A stretch of DNA of 64,000 bases from Flavobacteriaceae bacterium (lineage in GTDB: Bacteria > Bacteroidota > Bacteroidia > Flavobacteriales > Flavobacteriaceae): NCBI GenBank assembly GCA_024743095.1, contig JANSXF010000008.1, forward strand, positions 26,002 through 90,001, given 5' to 3'. Within the stretch, counting starts at the first letter, position 1; every line of letters begins with the position of its first letter. Below the pieces are notes generated by a model. That model was not told the DNA's origin. It made no database searches and worked only from the letters and a program-made list of their open reading frames with translations. The translations under genes and the position numbers were made by a program. Below, one piece after another: positions 27,076-34,043 of the stretch.

Positions 27076-27092
27076 GCAATACTGAATTCATT

Positions 27093-28250
27093 TTACTCCA
27101 ACCACGATTTATAATACTTGCCATCATCAATTTTGAGGGCATTTTCCGTAATCTGTAAAGGCTTAAAGGTGTCTATCATCACCGCCAATTCTTCGGTACC
27201 CTTTTTACCGATACTTGCCTCGTAAGTTCCAGGGTGCGGCCCATGCGGAATACCCGCTGGATGCAATGAAATATATCCTGGACCGATTCCTGTACGGCTC
27301 ATGAAATCCCCATCCACGTAGTACAGCACTTCATCCGAATCAATATTGGAGTGATTGTAAGGTGCGGGAATGGATTTAGGGTGGTAATCATATAATCTTG
27401 GGCAGAACGAACACACTACAAAGGCACCAGTCTCAAATGTTTGATGCACTGGTGGCGGTTGATGGACACGTCCCGTTATGGGTTCAAAATTATGGATGGA
27501 AAATCCGTAGGGATAATTGTAACCGTCCCATCCCACAACATCGAACGGATGTGTGGCATAGACCAATTGGTGCAACATGCCCTGCTTTTTGACCTTCATT
27601 AAAAACTCTCCCTTTTCATCAAAAGTTTGAAGGTCTTGCGGTAATTTATAGTCTCGCTCACAGAAAGGGGAATGCTCCAACAATTGTCCAAACCAGTTTC
27701 GATATCTTTTTGGTGTATAAATCGGATGAAAAGATTCAGCAAATAAAATGCGATTGTCCACCGTGTCAAATTCGATTTGATAGATCATCCCACGGGGAAT
27801 GATGAGGTAATCCCCATATTCAAACGGAATGTTTCCCAAAAAGGTTTTCAAGGTTCCCGAACCTTTATGGATAAAGAGCATTTCGTCCGCATCGGCATTT
27901 TTATAGAAATAGTCCGTAACGGATTTTCTGGGTGCCGCCAATCCAACATGAACATCGTGGTTGACCAAAAGCGGCCCGCGCGATTCCAAGAAATCATCTT
28001 TCGGAGCCACATCAAAACCGATGAACTTACGACTGGTAATGTTCTTTTCTACCGCAATTTTAGGGCTTACGTCCAAGGCTTTGCCAATCTCTTTGACCTG
28101 TGTGGGCCGATGTACGTGATAGGAAAGCGAGGACATCCCATCGAACCCGATAGTTCCGAACAGTTGTTCGTAATAGAGTCCACCATTCGGTTTATCGAAT
28201 TGGGTGTGCCTTTTTTGCGGGATTTTTCCGAGTTTATGATAGATAGGCAT
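27093..28250 (-). CDS. hmgA: Homogentisate 1,2-dioxygenase
   Basis: Opens the aromatic ring of homogentisate with O2 to give maleylacetoacetate. The 385-residue protein is a cupin-fold Fe(II) enzyme. The iron site is visible in PYNHSNIDSDEVLYYVDG (His300, with Glu307 or the adjacent Asp306) and IPHGPHPG (His336). It is shorter than the animal enzyme (about 445) but normal for this bacterial group. It lies between the 4-hydroxyphenylpyruvate dioxygenase gene upstream and fahA downstream, the pathway order. Confidence 0.93.
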   Translation of the reverse strand: MPIYHKLGKIPQKRHTQFDKPNGGLYYEQLFGTIGFDGMSSLSYHVHRPTQVKEIGKALDVSPKIAVEKNITSRKFIGFDVAPKDDFLESRGPLLVNHDVHVGLAAPRKSVTDYFYKNADADEMLFIHKGSGTLKTFLGNIPFEYGDYLIIPRGMIYQIEFDTVDNRILFAESFHPIYTPKRYRNWFGQLLEHSPFCERDYKLPQDLQTFDEKGEFLMKVKKQGMLHQLVYATHPFDVVGWDGYNYPYGFSIHNFEPITGRVHQPPPVHQTFETGAFVVCSFCPRLYDYHPKSIPAPYNHSNIDSDEVLYYVDGDFMSRTGIGPGYISLHPAGIPHGPHPGTYEASIGKKGTEELAVMIDTFKPLQITENALKIDDGKYYKSWLE

Positions 28251-28267
28251 TCTTTTGGTTTTAAGTG

Positions 28268-28317
28268 ATAAGTGTTAAGTGATGAGCACGAACCGGTACC
28301 CAAAACTTAACACTTAT
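28268..28317. repeat. Long inverted repeat between hmgA and hppD
   Basis: Perfect 13-base arms ataagtgttaagt (28268-28280) and acttaacacttat (28305-28317) with a 24-base loop. It may act as an mRNA-processing or attenuation hairpin within the tyrosine operon. Its sequence is unrelated to the tcgagcgcagtcga elements. Confidence 0.65.
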
Positions 28318-28329
28318 AATGTACAATTT

Positions 28330-29463
28330 TTAGTGTAATGTGCCGCGAAGCTCTTGCTCACGTTCTATAGCCTCGAACAGTGCTTTAAAGTTACCTTTTC
28401 CAAACGACTGTGCGCCTTTTCTTTGGATAATTTCGAAGAACATCGTTGGTCTTGGTTCCACGGGCTTGGTGAAAATTTGCAACAAATACCCTTCATCATC
28501 TCGGTCAACTAAAATCCCCAATTCCTTTAATGGGGCAATGTCCTCATCAATTTCGCCTACACGGTCGGTAACGGCATCGTAATAGGTTGCTGGAACCCTT
28601 AAAAACTCCACACCACGACTTCTAAGGTCGCGAACTGTTTGGATGATGTCATCGGTGGCCACGGCAATGTGCTGTACGCCTTCATCTTCATAAAAGTCCA
28701 AATATTCTTCCACTTGGGATTTTTTCTGACCTTCGGCCGGCTCATTGATTGGGAATTTGATTCTTCCGTTTCCATTGCTCATCACCTTGCTCATCAAAGC
28801 AGTGTATTCGGTGGATATATCCTTGTCATCAAAAGAAAGGATGTTCTTGAACCCCAAAACATCTTCGTAGAATTTTACCCAATGGTTCATTTTGTTCCAT
28901 CCCACATTACCTACCATATGGTCTACAAATTTTAGGCCGGTAGGCTCTGGATTGTAGTCGGGCGTTTCCCATTTTTTAAACCCAGGGAGAAAAGTTCCGT
29001 TATAATCCTTACGTTCCACAAAAATGTGGACTGTCTCACCATAGGTATAAATTCCGGCGCGGACCACTTTACCATTTTTGTCCTCTTCGACTTTGGGTTC
29101 CATGTACGACTTGGCGCCACGCTCCATGGCATTGTTGTATGCGATCGTAGCATCATCCACCCAAAGCGCAACAACTTTAACACCATCACCGTGCTTGTCG
29201 ATATGTTTGCCTATTTCGGTTCCGCTTTTGAGGGGAGAGGTAAGCACCAGACGGATTTTGTCCTGAACCACTACGTAACTTTCGCGGTCTTTTAGTCCTG
29301 TTTCCAAACCTGCTTGTGCGTAGGATTGAAAACCGAAGGCAGTTTTGTAAAAGTGTGCGGCCTGCTTGGAGTTGCCGACGTATAGTTCTATATAATCTGT
29401 CCCGTTGATGGGCATAAAATCCTCGGTAGTACTTTTTCCTTGTGGGATTGTGGATGTTTCCAT
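28330..29463 (-). CDS. hppD: 4-hydroxyphenylpyruvate dioxygenase
   Basis: Converts 4-hydroxyphenylpyruvate to homogentisate with loss of CO2. The 377 residues contain two vicinal-oxygen-chelate halves. The facial triad of Fe(II) ligands can be placed at His182 (FVDHMVGNVG), His265 (GVQHIAVATDD) and Glu344 (FFEIIQRKG). It is the first gene of the tyrosine-degradation run, with its own TATTTTTG box at 29512-29519 and an overlapping palindrome that is a good operator for the divergent MarR protein. Confidence 0.95.
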   Translation of the reverse strand: METSTIPQGKSTTEDFMPINGTDYIELYVGNSKQAAHFYKTAFGFQSYAQAGLETGLKDRESYVVVQDKIRLVLTSPLKSGTEIGKHIDKHGDGVKVVALWVDDATIAYNNAMERGAKSYMEPKVEEDKNGKVVRAGIYTYGETVHIFVERKDYNGTFLPGFKKWETPDYNPEPTGLKFVDHMVGNVGWNKMNHWVKFYEDVLGFKNILSFDDKDISTEYTALMSKVMSNGNGRIKFPINEPAEGQKKSQVEEYLDFYEDEGVQHIAVATDDIIQTVRDLRSRGVEFLRVPATYYDAVTDRVGEIDEDIAPLKELGILVDRDDEGYLLQIFTKPVEPRPTMFFEIIQRKGAQSFGKGNFKALFEAIEREQELRGTLH

Positions 29464-29496
29464 GGTATCTAAGTTTTTATTGTTCAGTTCTAATTA

Positions 29497-29514
29497 TTGT
29501 TGCACATACAACAA
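29497..29514. promoter_or_regulatory. Candidate MarR operator upstream of hppD
   Basis: TTGTTG-CACATA-CAACAA is a perfect 6-base inverted repeat with a six-base spacer, the size and symmetry usual for dimeric MarR-family operators. It overlaps the right edge of the hppD -7 box and its expected start site, so binding would block hppD transcription. Assignment to the adjacent MarR gene is inference. Confidence 0.6.
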
Positions 29515-29519
29515 AAATA
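29512..29519 (-). promoter_or_regulatory. TAnnTTTG promoter box of hppD
   Basis: TATTTTTG on the minus strand, about 48 bases before the hppD ATG. A TTTG lies 15 bases further upstream, shorter than the ideal spacing, consistent with a regulated rather than strong promoter. Confidence 0.6.
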
Positions 29520-29613
29520 ATAATTTTGGGGTACCAAATCGATTTTGGAGACTGAAAATTGAGTTAAAACTGAACGGGATGATGTTTGTAGGACATTAAA
29601 AAATCCATTTCCC

Positions 29614-29621
29614 TATTTTTG
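29614..29621 (+). promoter_or_regulatory. TAnnTTTG promoter box of the MarR gene
   Basis: TATTTTTG ends at the G of a possible GTG start (29621), which therefore cannot be the true start. The predicted transcript start (about 29626) leaves a leader of about 12 bases before ATG 29639. Confidence 0.55.
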
Positions 29622-29638
29622 TGGCTATTCTTAACTAT

Positions 29639-30094
29639 ATGCTCAGTCGTATCGATGAAATACAGGGAATGGGGTTCCATTTGGATTTGGTGCTCCGAAA
29701 GATTCAAAAAGCTTATTTGCGCAAGTTTGATGAACTTGGTGTTGATACAACAATTGAGCAATGGGTGATTCTTTATCAAATCCATCAAATGGGCGAAGAT
29801 GCCAGTCAGCGAGACATCGTCAATGAGAACTTCCGTAATCGCGCCACTACCTCTAGAGTGATCGGCGGTCTAGAAAAAAAAAGGTGGATTTCGAAAACAC
29901 GGTTTGAAGGAGACCTAAAACGTTTTAAGTTGGAAATTACTCCTAAAGGACAGGAAATTCTTGATCTGACTTTGCCCAGTGCTCTGGCTTTACGGAAACT
30001 TGCTGTTAAAGAAGTGGATATAGCGGAATTTGAAATCTTTTTAAAGGTTTTGGATAAAATTGGGGAGAACTACGAAGAGAATCAACCCCAATAA
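29639..30094 (+). CDS. MarR-family transcriptional regulator
   Basis: A 151-residue winged-helix repressor-type protein. Visible are the N-terminal dimerisation helix (LDLVLRKIQKAYLRKF), the helix-turn-helix (SQRDIVNENFRNRATTSRVI with GGLEKKRWI) and the wing (KRFKLEITPKGQEIL). I use ATG 29639 because the frame's earlier GTG overlaps a promoter box. It is divergent from hppD, and a palindrome suited to a MarR dimer overlaps the hppD promoter. It therefore likely controls tyrosine degradation, perhaps sensing an aromatic intermediate. Its 3' end overlaps the convergent TauE gene by 13 bases. Confidence 0.88.
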   Translation: MLSRIDEIQGMGFHLDLVLRKIQKAYLRKFDELGVDTTIEQWVILYQIHQMGEDASQRDIVNENFRNRATTSRVIGGLEKKRWISKTRFEGDLKRFKLEITPKGQEILDLTLPSALALRKLAVKEVDIAEFEIFLKVLDKIGENYEENQPQ

Positions 30095-30819
30095 TCGAAC
30101 GCCAATTTGGTGATGGTCGCCAAACCAATCAATAATATGAATATCAAACTCAGTTTACGGAATTTTTCCTGCGGGATATAGTGCAAGATTCTTTTGCCCA
30201 AATAGGTGCCCACCAGTCCAATGGCAAACAAAAATGGAAGGTACATCAATTCTTCTTTGCCGATATATCCATTTCCATAATAGACAAAGGTCCGGGAAAA
30301 ATCGATCATAAAATCAATAAAGGCCGAAGTGGCAATAAAAGCACTTTTTTCCAAGTTGAAGGCGGCCATCGTAAGTCCGCGAATGGCTCCCCCGGTTCCC
30401 AAAAGACCTGCCGAGAACCCCGAGAGAGCACCTCCGATTATCGAGTTCTTTTTGTTGGGCAGTACAATGATTTCACTTTTGATCAAGAACAATAAGCTGA
30501 AAACTACCAGAAATACTCCAAGTACTATTTCGAGCAAACTACTGTTGGCCACTTTTGATAAAAAACCTCCTACAATTACAAACAATACCGACGGAATACC
30601 AATGTAAATCAGTAGTTTTTTATCCAACCCTTTTTTGAAGAGAAATATCTTACTGATGTTGCTGGACAGGTGAAAGAGGGCCGTCATGCCAAGAACCGAG
30701 TAAAAATCAAAATAAAAATTGCCTATCGGCACAAAAAACACCGAAGAACCAAAGCCACCAATGGTCCCAACAATTTCAGCGACCAATGCCAATAAAAGAA
30801 AAATGTAGTTTACTTTCAT
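30082..30819 (-). CDS. Sulfite exporter TauE/SafE family permease
   Basis: A membrane protein with about eight hydrophobic segments. The family hallmarks are the repeated glycine motifs VGTIGGFGSSVFF at the start and GGALSGFSAGLLGTGGAIRG in the middle. TauE/SafE proteins move small organic or inorganic anions such as sulfite or sulfoacetate; the substrate here is unknown. I prefer ATG 30819 (KVNYIFLLLALVAEIVG, 245 residues), since the 20 residues encoded from 30879 are hydrophilic and not typical. It is convergent with and overlaps the MarR gene. Confidence 0.85.
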   Translation of the reverse strand: MKVNYIFLLLALVAEIVGTIGGFGSSVFFVPIGNFYFDFYSVLGMTALFHLSSNISKIFLFKKGLDKKLLIYIGIPSVLFVIVGGFLSKVANSSLLEIVLGVFLVVFSLLFLIKSEIIVLPNKKNSIIGGALSGFSAGLLGTGGAIRGLTMAAFNLEKSAFIATSAFIDFMIDFSRTFVYYGNGYIGKEELMYLPFLFAIGLVGTYLGKRILHYIPQEKFRKLSLIFILLIGLATITKLAFDYWG

Positions 30820-30999
30820 TCGTTTGAAAGATAGTGTGGTTTTGCCGTATGACGGTAAACTTTGTGTCATTTTAACCAAAAAAATATTAAAATCAGGTTT
30901 TTGGGGTAATCAAGCATATAAACTGGATAATCTATTGGACGTGGAGGTAGGAAAACTACCGCAACTTTGTACCCGTATAACTTTAGATATACAATTGCT

Positions 31000-31563
31000 A
31001 TGAAAAAGAATATGTTTTACCCAACGATATGGTCAACAGCACCTTACACCCCGAATGTCCTTGCCGATTGGTATAGTTCGGAGAACAAAGGAGCAGAGTT
31101 GATTTTGTCCAATGAGGCCGCAACGGCTTATCATGTTTCAGAAATGACATTGAATATTACCAGGTTTTCAGCAATAGATGAGCAAGGTAAAGAACATTTT
31201 ATAATAGATTTTCCCGGTCAAAACCCGGTAATGTTCAAGGGTATCGCATCTGGGAACTTTATACGCTCCAAGAGCGTTCTTTCCTTGCCCAAAGGTAAAT
31301 ACACTGCATTTCGTTTTTATATGGCGCAATGGGGCAATCAATTTATTTACCAAGACGGGATGGAGGAATCCGCCAACACCTTTAACCGATTGGATTTTAA
31401 TATCGAAGATGGTTTTGTAGTGGAGGAGGACAATGCACCCGAAGTTAAATTGTGGTTTGACTTTGCTCCCTACCAGTGGAAGCGACACTTTAAACCGCTT
31501 ACGGATTTGTTTATGGGGAGCAAAAGTCAAAGACCACGATTGGCCAATAGTTTTGGTAATTGA
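31000..31563 (+). CDS. Conserved-looking hypothetical protein, possible DUF4382-like beta-sandwich
   Basis: A 187-residue protein from ATG 31000; the frame reaches back to TTG 30967 without good residues. No signal peptide or membrane segment. The middle part (LNITRFSAIDEQGKEHFIIDF ... LPKGKYTAFRFYM) resembles the layout of DUF4382-type beta-sandwiches, where a hydrophobic strand is followed by a PxGxYxxxRF turn; this is a weak pattern match. Aromatic residues are frequent. It ends in a basic tail and is followed by a bidirectional terminator. Function unknown. Confidence 0.7.
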   Translation: MKKNMFYPTIWSTAPYTPNVLADWYSSENKGAELILSNEAATAYHVSEMTLNITRFSAIDEQGKEHFIIDFPGQNPVMFKGIASGNFIRSKSVLSLPKGKYTAFRFYMAQWGNQFIYQDGMEESANTFNRLDFNIEDGFVVEEDNAPEVKLWFDFAPYQWKRHFKPLTDLFMGSKSQRPRLANSFGN

Positions 31564-31587
31564 ATATTTATGCTATGAAAAAGAATG

Positions 31588-31614
31588 AAAAAGGCACCAA
31601 CCGGTGCCTTTTTT
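31588..31614. terminator. Bidirectional terminator
   Basis: Arms aaggcacc (31591-31598) and ggtgcctt (31603-31610) with loop aacc, flanked by A and T runs, serve both converging genes. The stop codon of the SET-domain gene (31613-31615) lies in the T tail. Confidence 0.85.
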
Positions 31615-32224
31615 AGTTTTGTGCGATTTTTTCTAGGAGAGAACCATGATAAAAATTGCTCAAAATCGATTCCATTTCCTCCTTGCCTTCTACAACGCGC
31701 TCTATTCTGTCCCACAGCTCATTATCAAGTAAAGGTTTAAGGGGTTGTTGTTGTTTGGTGATGTTGCCAAATACCTTTTTGATTTTGTTGTCCCAAACTT
31801 TGTAATATTTAAGAAGGTCATCTGGGTAAACGATCTTGCGGCGTGTCCCCTCATCTGCCGCCCTAAAAGGTAATGGGATGTTGAGGTAACCGTAATCATC
31901 GGTCAGTTGTTCCCCTGGCTGGATGTTACGGATGGCAATTTCAAAATCGTAGGCCGTGGTGAGGCAGTTGGAATTGAAACTATGGTTCACATACCGCCCA
32001 TTGTCCCAACAGAGGATATAATTCCCCTTATTGTTCCTAAAGGTATAGGTATCCAAAATTTGTTGGTAAATAGGCTCCATTTGTTGGAGCTGCAAGGGCG
32101 TGAACTCTTGGTCCAATTGGTCGTGAACCCAAGTTATGGTTCCGGCGGGGATAAGTTTGGTGGCCACCACCCCGTATCCAATTTCATTGCTTATAAAACG
32201 TAATTCTGTATCCGGGTGAATCAT
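31613..32224 (-). CDS. SET-domain protein (putative protein lysine methyltransferase)
   Basis: A 203-residue protein with the motifs of SET-domain methyltransferases. Residues 16-31 (GYGVVATKLIPAGTIT) match the opening SET strands. RYVNHSFNSNC (78-87) is the NHS/C S-adenosylmethionine-binding motif, and GEQLTDDYGY (104-113) is the catalytic ExLTxDYG-like motif with Tyr111. It lacks pre-SET or chromatin-reading domains. Bacterial SET proteins may methylate ribosomal or DNA-binding proteins; no target can be named. The C-terminal 80 residues are charged and helical. It stands alone on the minus strand between a terminator and a 105-base gap. Confidence 0.88.
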   Translation of the reverse strand: MIHPDTELRFISNEIGYGVVATKLIPAGTITWVHDQLDQEFTPLQLQQMEPIYQQILDTYTFRNNKGNYILCWDNGRYVNHSFNSNCLTTAYDFEIAIRNIQPGEQLTDDYGYLNIPLPFRAADEGTRRKIVYPDDLLKYYKVWDNKIKKVFGNITKQQQPLKPLLDNELWDRIERVVEGKEEMESILSNFYHGSLLEKIAQN

Positions 32225-32329
32225 TTTATTTCTTCGTGATTTTTCGAATGAAGGTATAAAATTGTTCGATCCGTTGATGGAAAATTTATAGGGTCCTTAA
32301 AAATGATTTAGAAACTGAAAAGCAGAGGA

Positions 32330-32596
32330 TTATGCTGTTAATCGCTCTAATTTTTTCAAGACCTCATATACCGAAAAGCTCCTTGCAAATCGGTGCAGTT
32401 CTTTACTGTTTGATGTAAGGATTACCACAGGCAAGGTGAATACCATGGACTGCCCTGCAAACTCCGTTTCTTCTTCCACATCCACGACCCGAATCCGAAC
32501 ATCCGGAAAATTTTCCTGAACGGCCTCCAATAATTTTGGTTTTAGAGCCCTACAAACGCCACAGGTTTTACCGGTAAAATAAATTAGTCCGGTCAT
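32330..32596 (-). CDS. Small thioredoxin-fold protein
   Basis: An 88-residue thioredoxin-like domain with an active-site pair Cys12-Gly-Val-Cys15 (TGKTCGVCRAL) and the cis-proline region FTLPVVIL. The size is close to a minimal thioredoxin or glutaredoxin. No signal peptide, so it acts in the cytoplasm. It starts directly after the stop of the NIPSNAP lipoprotein gene (adjacent bases 32596/32597), so the two are co-transcribed. Confidence 0.85.
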   Translation of the reverse strand: MTGLIYFTGKTCGVCRALKPKLLEAVQENFPDVRIRVVDVEEETEFAGQSMVFTLPVVILTSNSKELHRFARSFSVYEVLKKLERLTA

Positions 32597-33424
32597 TTAA
32601 TAATCCGAATATTCCGTGGGGTAAAGAAACCACATATCAATATGCGACATGTTGTTTTGGTACTTGGGCATGGCAATGAGTTCTTTCCACTTGGGAGAAT
32701 TTACAAAGGTGTCCCAATGCTTATCTCGGGTATCCATATTGGCATGGGCGGTCATGTACATTAGATTGGGCATGTTGGTACCGGAAAGTACCTCTCCATA
32801 AAACACGGCCTGAAAGTCCAATCTGTCAAAAAGCGGGATTTCACCCCCGGCATTGAACATATCCACTTTGTTGCGGTAGTATTTTTCCGTGGCGGATTCG
32901 TAACTGCGAAGTTCATAAATGCGTTCCGACCTAGGATTGTCCAAATCGGGAACTTCCATCTTGGGCATATCAGGGAAGGCTTTCAGTATGATCGATTGGA
33001 TGCGGGTGTAAGGTGGATTATCAAAATTTGCATCGATGTAATCTTTGCCAGTCGCCAAGTAGGAGCTGTCTTCCAAGATCTTATTTTCCAATTCTTGGAA
33101 TTGTAGTAAACTTTCAAAAGGCAATAGAACAAAGGTTTTTTGGACCGTATCGGTATCCGAGATACGTGATTTGAATATCCCGATTTTATCGATCCCCTGT
33201 TTTTTTACGGCTGGCATAAGGGCATTTTTCAGATACTCGTCTACGGTGGCTACTTGCTCTTCGGTATGAAAGGAGTAGATTTTGATTTGATAAAATTCCC
33301 GGTCAGATTGAAGATTCTCTTTTGCTTCTGCGGATCCAGGAGTTTCCTTGGTCTCCGATGACGGATTGCCACAGCTTGCAATGACAAGTGTAGCCAAAAG
33401 CAAAAATAGTTGGATGGTTTTCAT
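32597..33424 (-). CDS. NIPSNAP-family lipoprotein
   Basis: A 275-residue lipoprotein: signal 1-17 and lipobox VIASC with Cys18. The mature part contains two NIPSNAP-type ferredoxin-like domains; the second begins with the characteristic IYELRSYESATEKYYRNKVDMF and ends near the C-terminus with SPKWKELIAMPKYQ. NIPSNAP proteins are dimeric alpha/beta-barrel folds of unclear function. Co-transcribed with the thioredoxin-fold gene. A TACCTTTC box (one mismatch to TAnnTTTG) lies upstream near 33451-33458 on the minus strand. Confidence 0.85.
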   Translation of the reverse strand: MKTIQLFLLLATLVIASCGNPSSETKETPGSAEAKENLQSDREFYQIKIYSFHTEEQVATVDEYLKNALMPAVKKQGIDKIGIFKSRISDTDTVQKTFVLLPFESLLQFQELENKILEDSSYLATGKDYIDANFDNPPYTRIQSIILKAFPDMPKMEVPDLDNPRSERIYELRSYESATEKYYRNKVDMFNAGGEIPLFDRLDFQAVFYGEVLSGTNMPNLMYMTAHANMDTRDKHWDTFVNSPKWKELIAMPKYQNNMSHIDMWFLYPTEYSDY

Positions 33425-33544
33425 GTTGTGCAGTTGAGTTTGATGATGTTGAAAGGTATCAAAAATGACGTTTCAAGATACGGATTTATTTAGTCTGCCA
33501 GGTTTTGTTTTTTGAAACTACTACGATGAAACCCAACATGGTTT

Positions 33545-33670
33545 CTAGGTCAAATATCCAACGGCACCATCACTGGGTCCAAATGTATGAACCAAATCCT
33601 GTATTGCCCGATTGTCCGAAAACCACAGCGAAGTACAGCAAATCTGCGACAACGCGATGATGGGGAACAT
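33545..33670 (-). pseudogene. Remnant of an MFS transporter N-terminus
   Basis: An ATG at 33670 on the minus strand opens 41 codons ending in TAG at 33545-33547. The translation starts MFPIIALSQICCTSLWFS and ends with GPSDGAVGYLT, which reads like the first membrane helix and loop of a major-facilitator transporter (the SLWFS and GYLT parts are typical). The expected further eleven helices are absent. Downstream bases do not continue the protein in any frame I can recognise. I conclude it is a 5' fragment left by a deletion. The call is by eye. Confidence 0.55.
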
Positions 33671-33717
33671 GGGTTTGGAGGGTTTCATTTCGTGATTTTA
33701 ACGTCAAACATCCAAGC

Positions 33718-34008
33718 CTATTTCTTAAATTTTAATCTCATGCCAATTGCAAAGAGAAGGCTAATGGCAATATGGCCTATTGGAGCAATGAAGATATACC
33801 ACAACCTTTGAATACCATACTCGTCATGACCTATAAACCATGGGTTTCCAAAAATCAAATACAAAGTATAGACAACAAACAAGACAACATTCAATGTGAA
33901 AAACAATTCATTATGTTTCCATTTTGATAGCAAAGGAATATGGATAAACCAGAAGATTGTACACACGAACAAGATGAATATAAAAAAGTATATAATAAAT
34001 AACTCCAA
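33718..34008 (-). CDS. Small hydrophobic membrane protein, unknown
   Basis: A 96-residue protein with three membrane segments (about 3-24, 36-54, 68-88) and a basic C-terminus (RLKFKK), giving a plausible topology. It is AT rich and follows polA by 35 bases on the same strand, but without obvious functional link. I do not recognise the family. It may be a recently acquired or fast-evolving gene. Confidence 0.6.
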   Translation of the reverse strand: MELFIIYFFIFILFVCTIFWFIHIPLLSKWKHNELFFTLNVVLFVVYTLYLIFGNPWFIGHDEYGIQRLWYIFIAPIGHIAISLLFAIGMRLKFKK

Positions 34009-34043
34009 TGCTGTATGATTATCTGAAATAGGTGCTTTTTTAA

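Noticed and set aside
27777..28268. 163-codon plus-strand open frame opposite homogentisate dioxygenase
   Set aside because: Fully antisense to a secure enzyme gene, with no recognisable protein features.
29621..29638. GTG 29621 as start of the MarR gene
   Set aside because: Its G is the last base of the TATTTTTG promoter box, so the codon would not be transcribed.
33587..33811. 74-codon plus-strand open frame after the NIPSNAP gene
   Set aside because: It overlaps the small membrane-protein gene and the MFS remnant on the other strand, and has no protein-like features.
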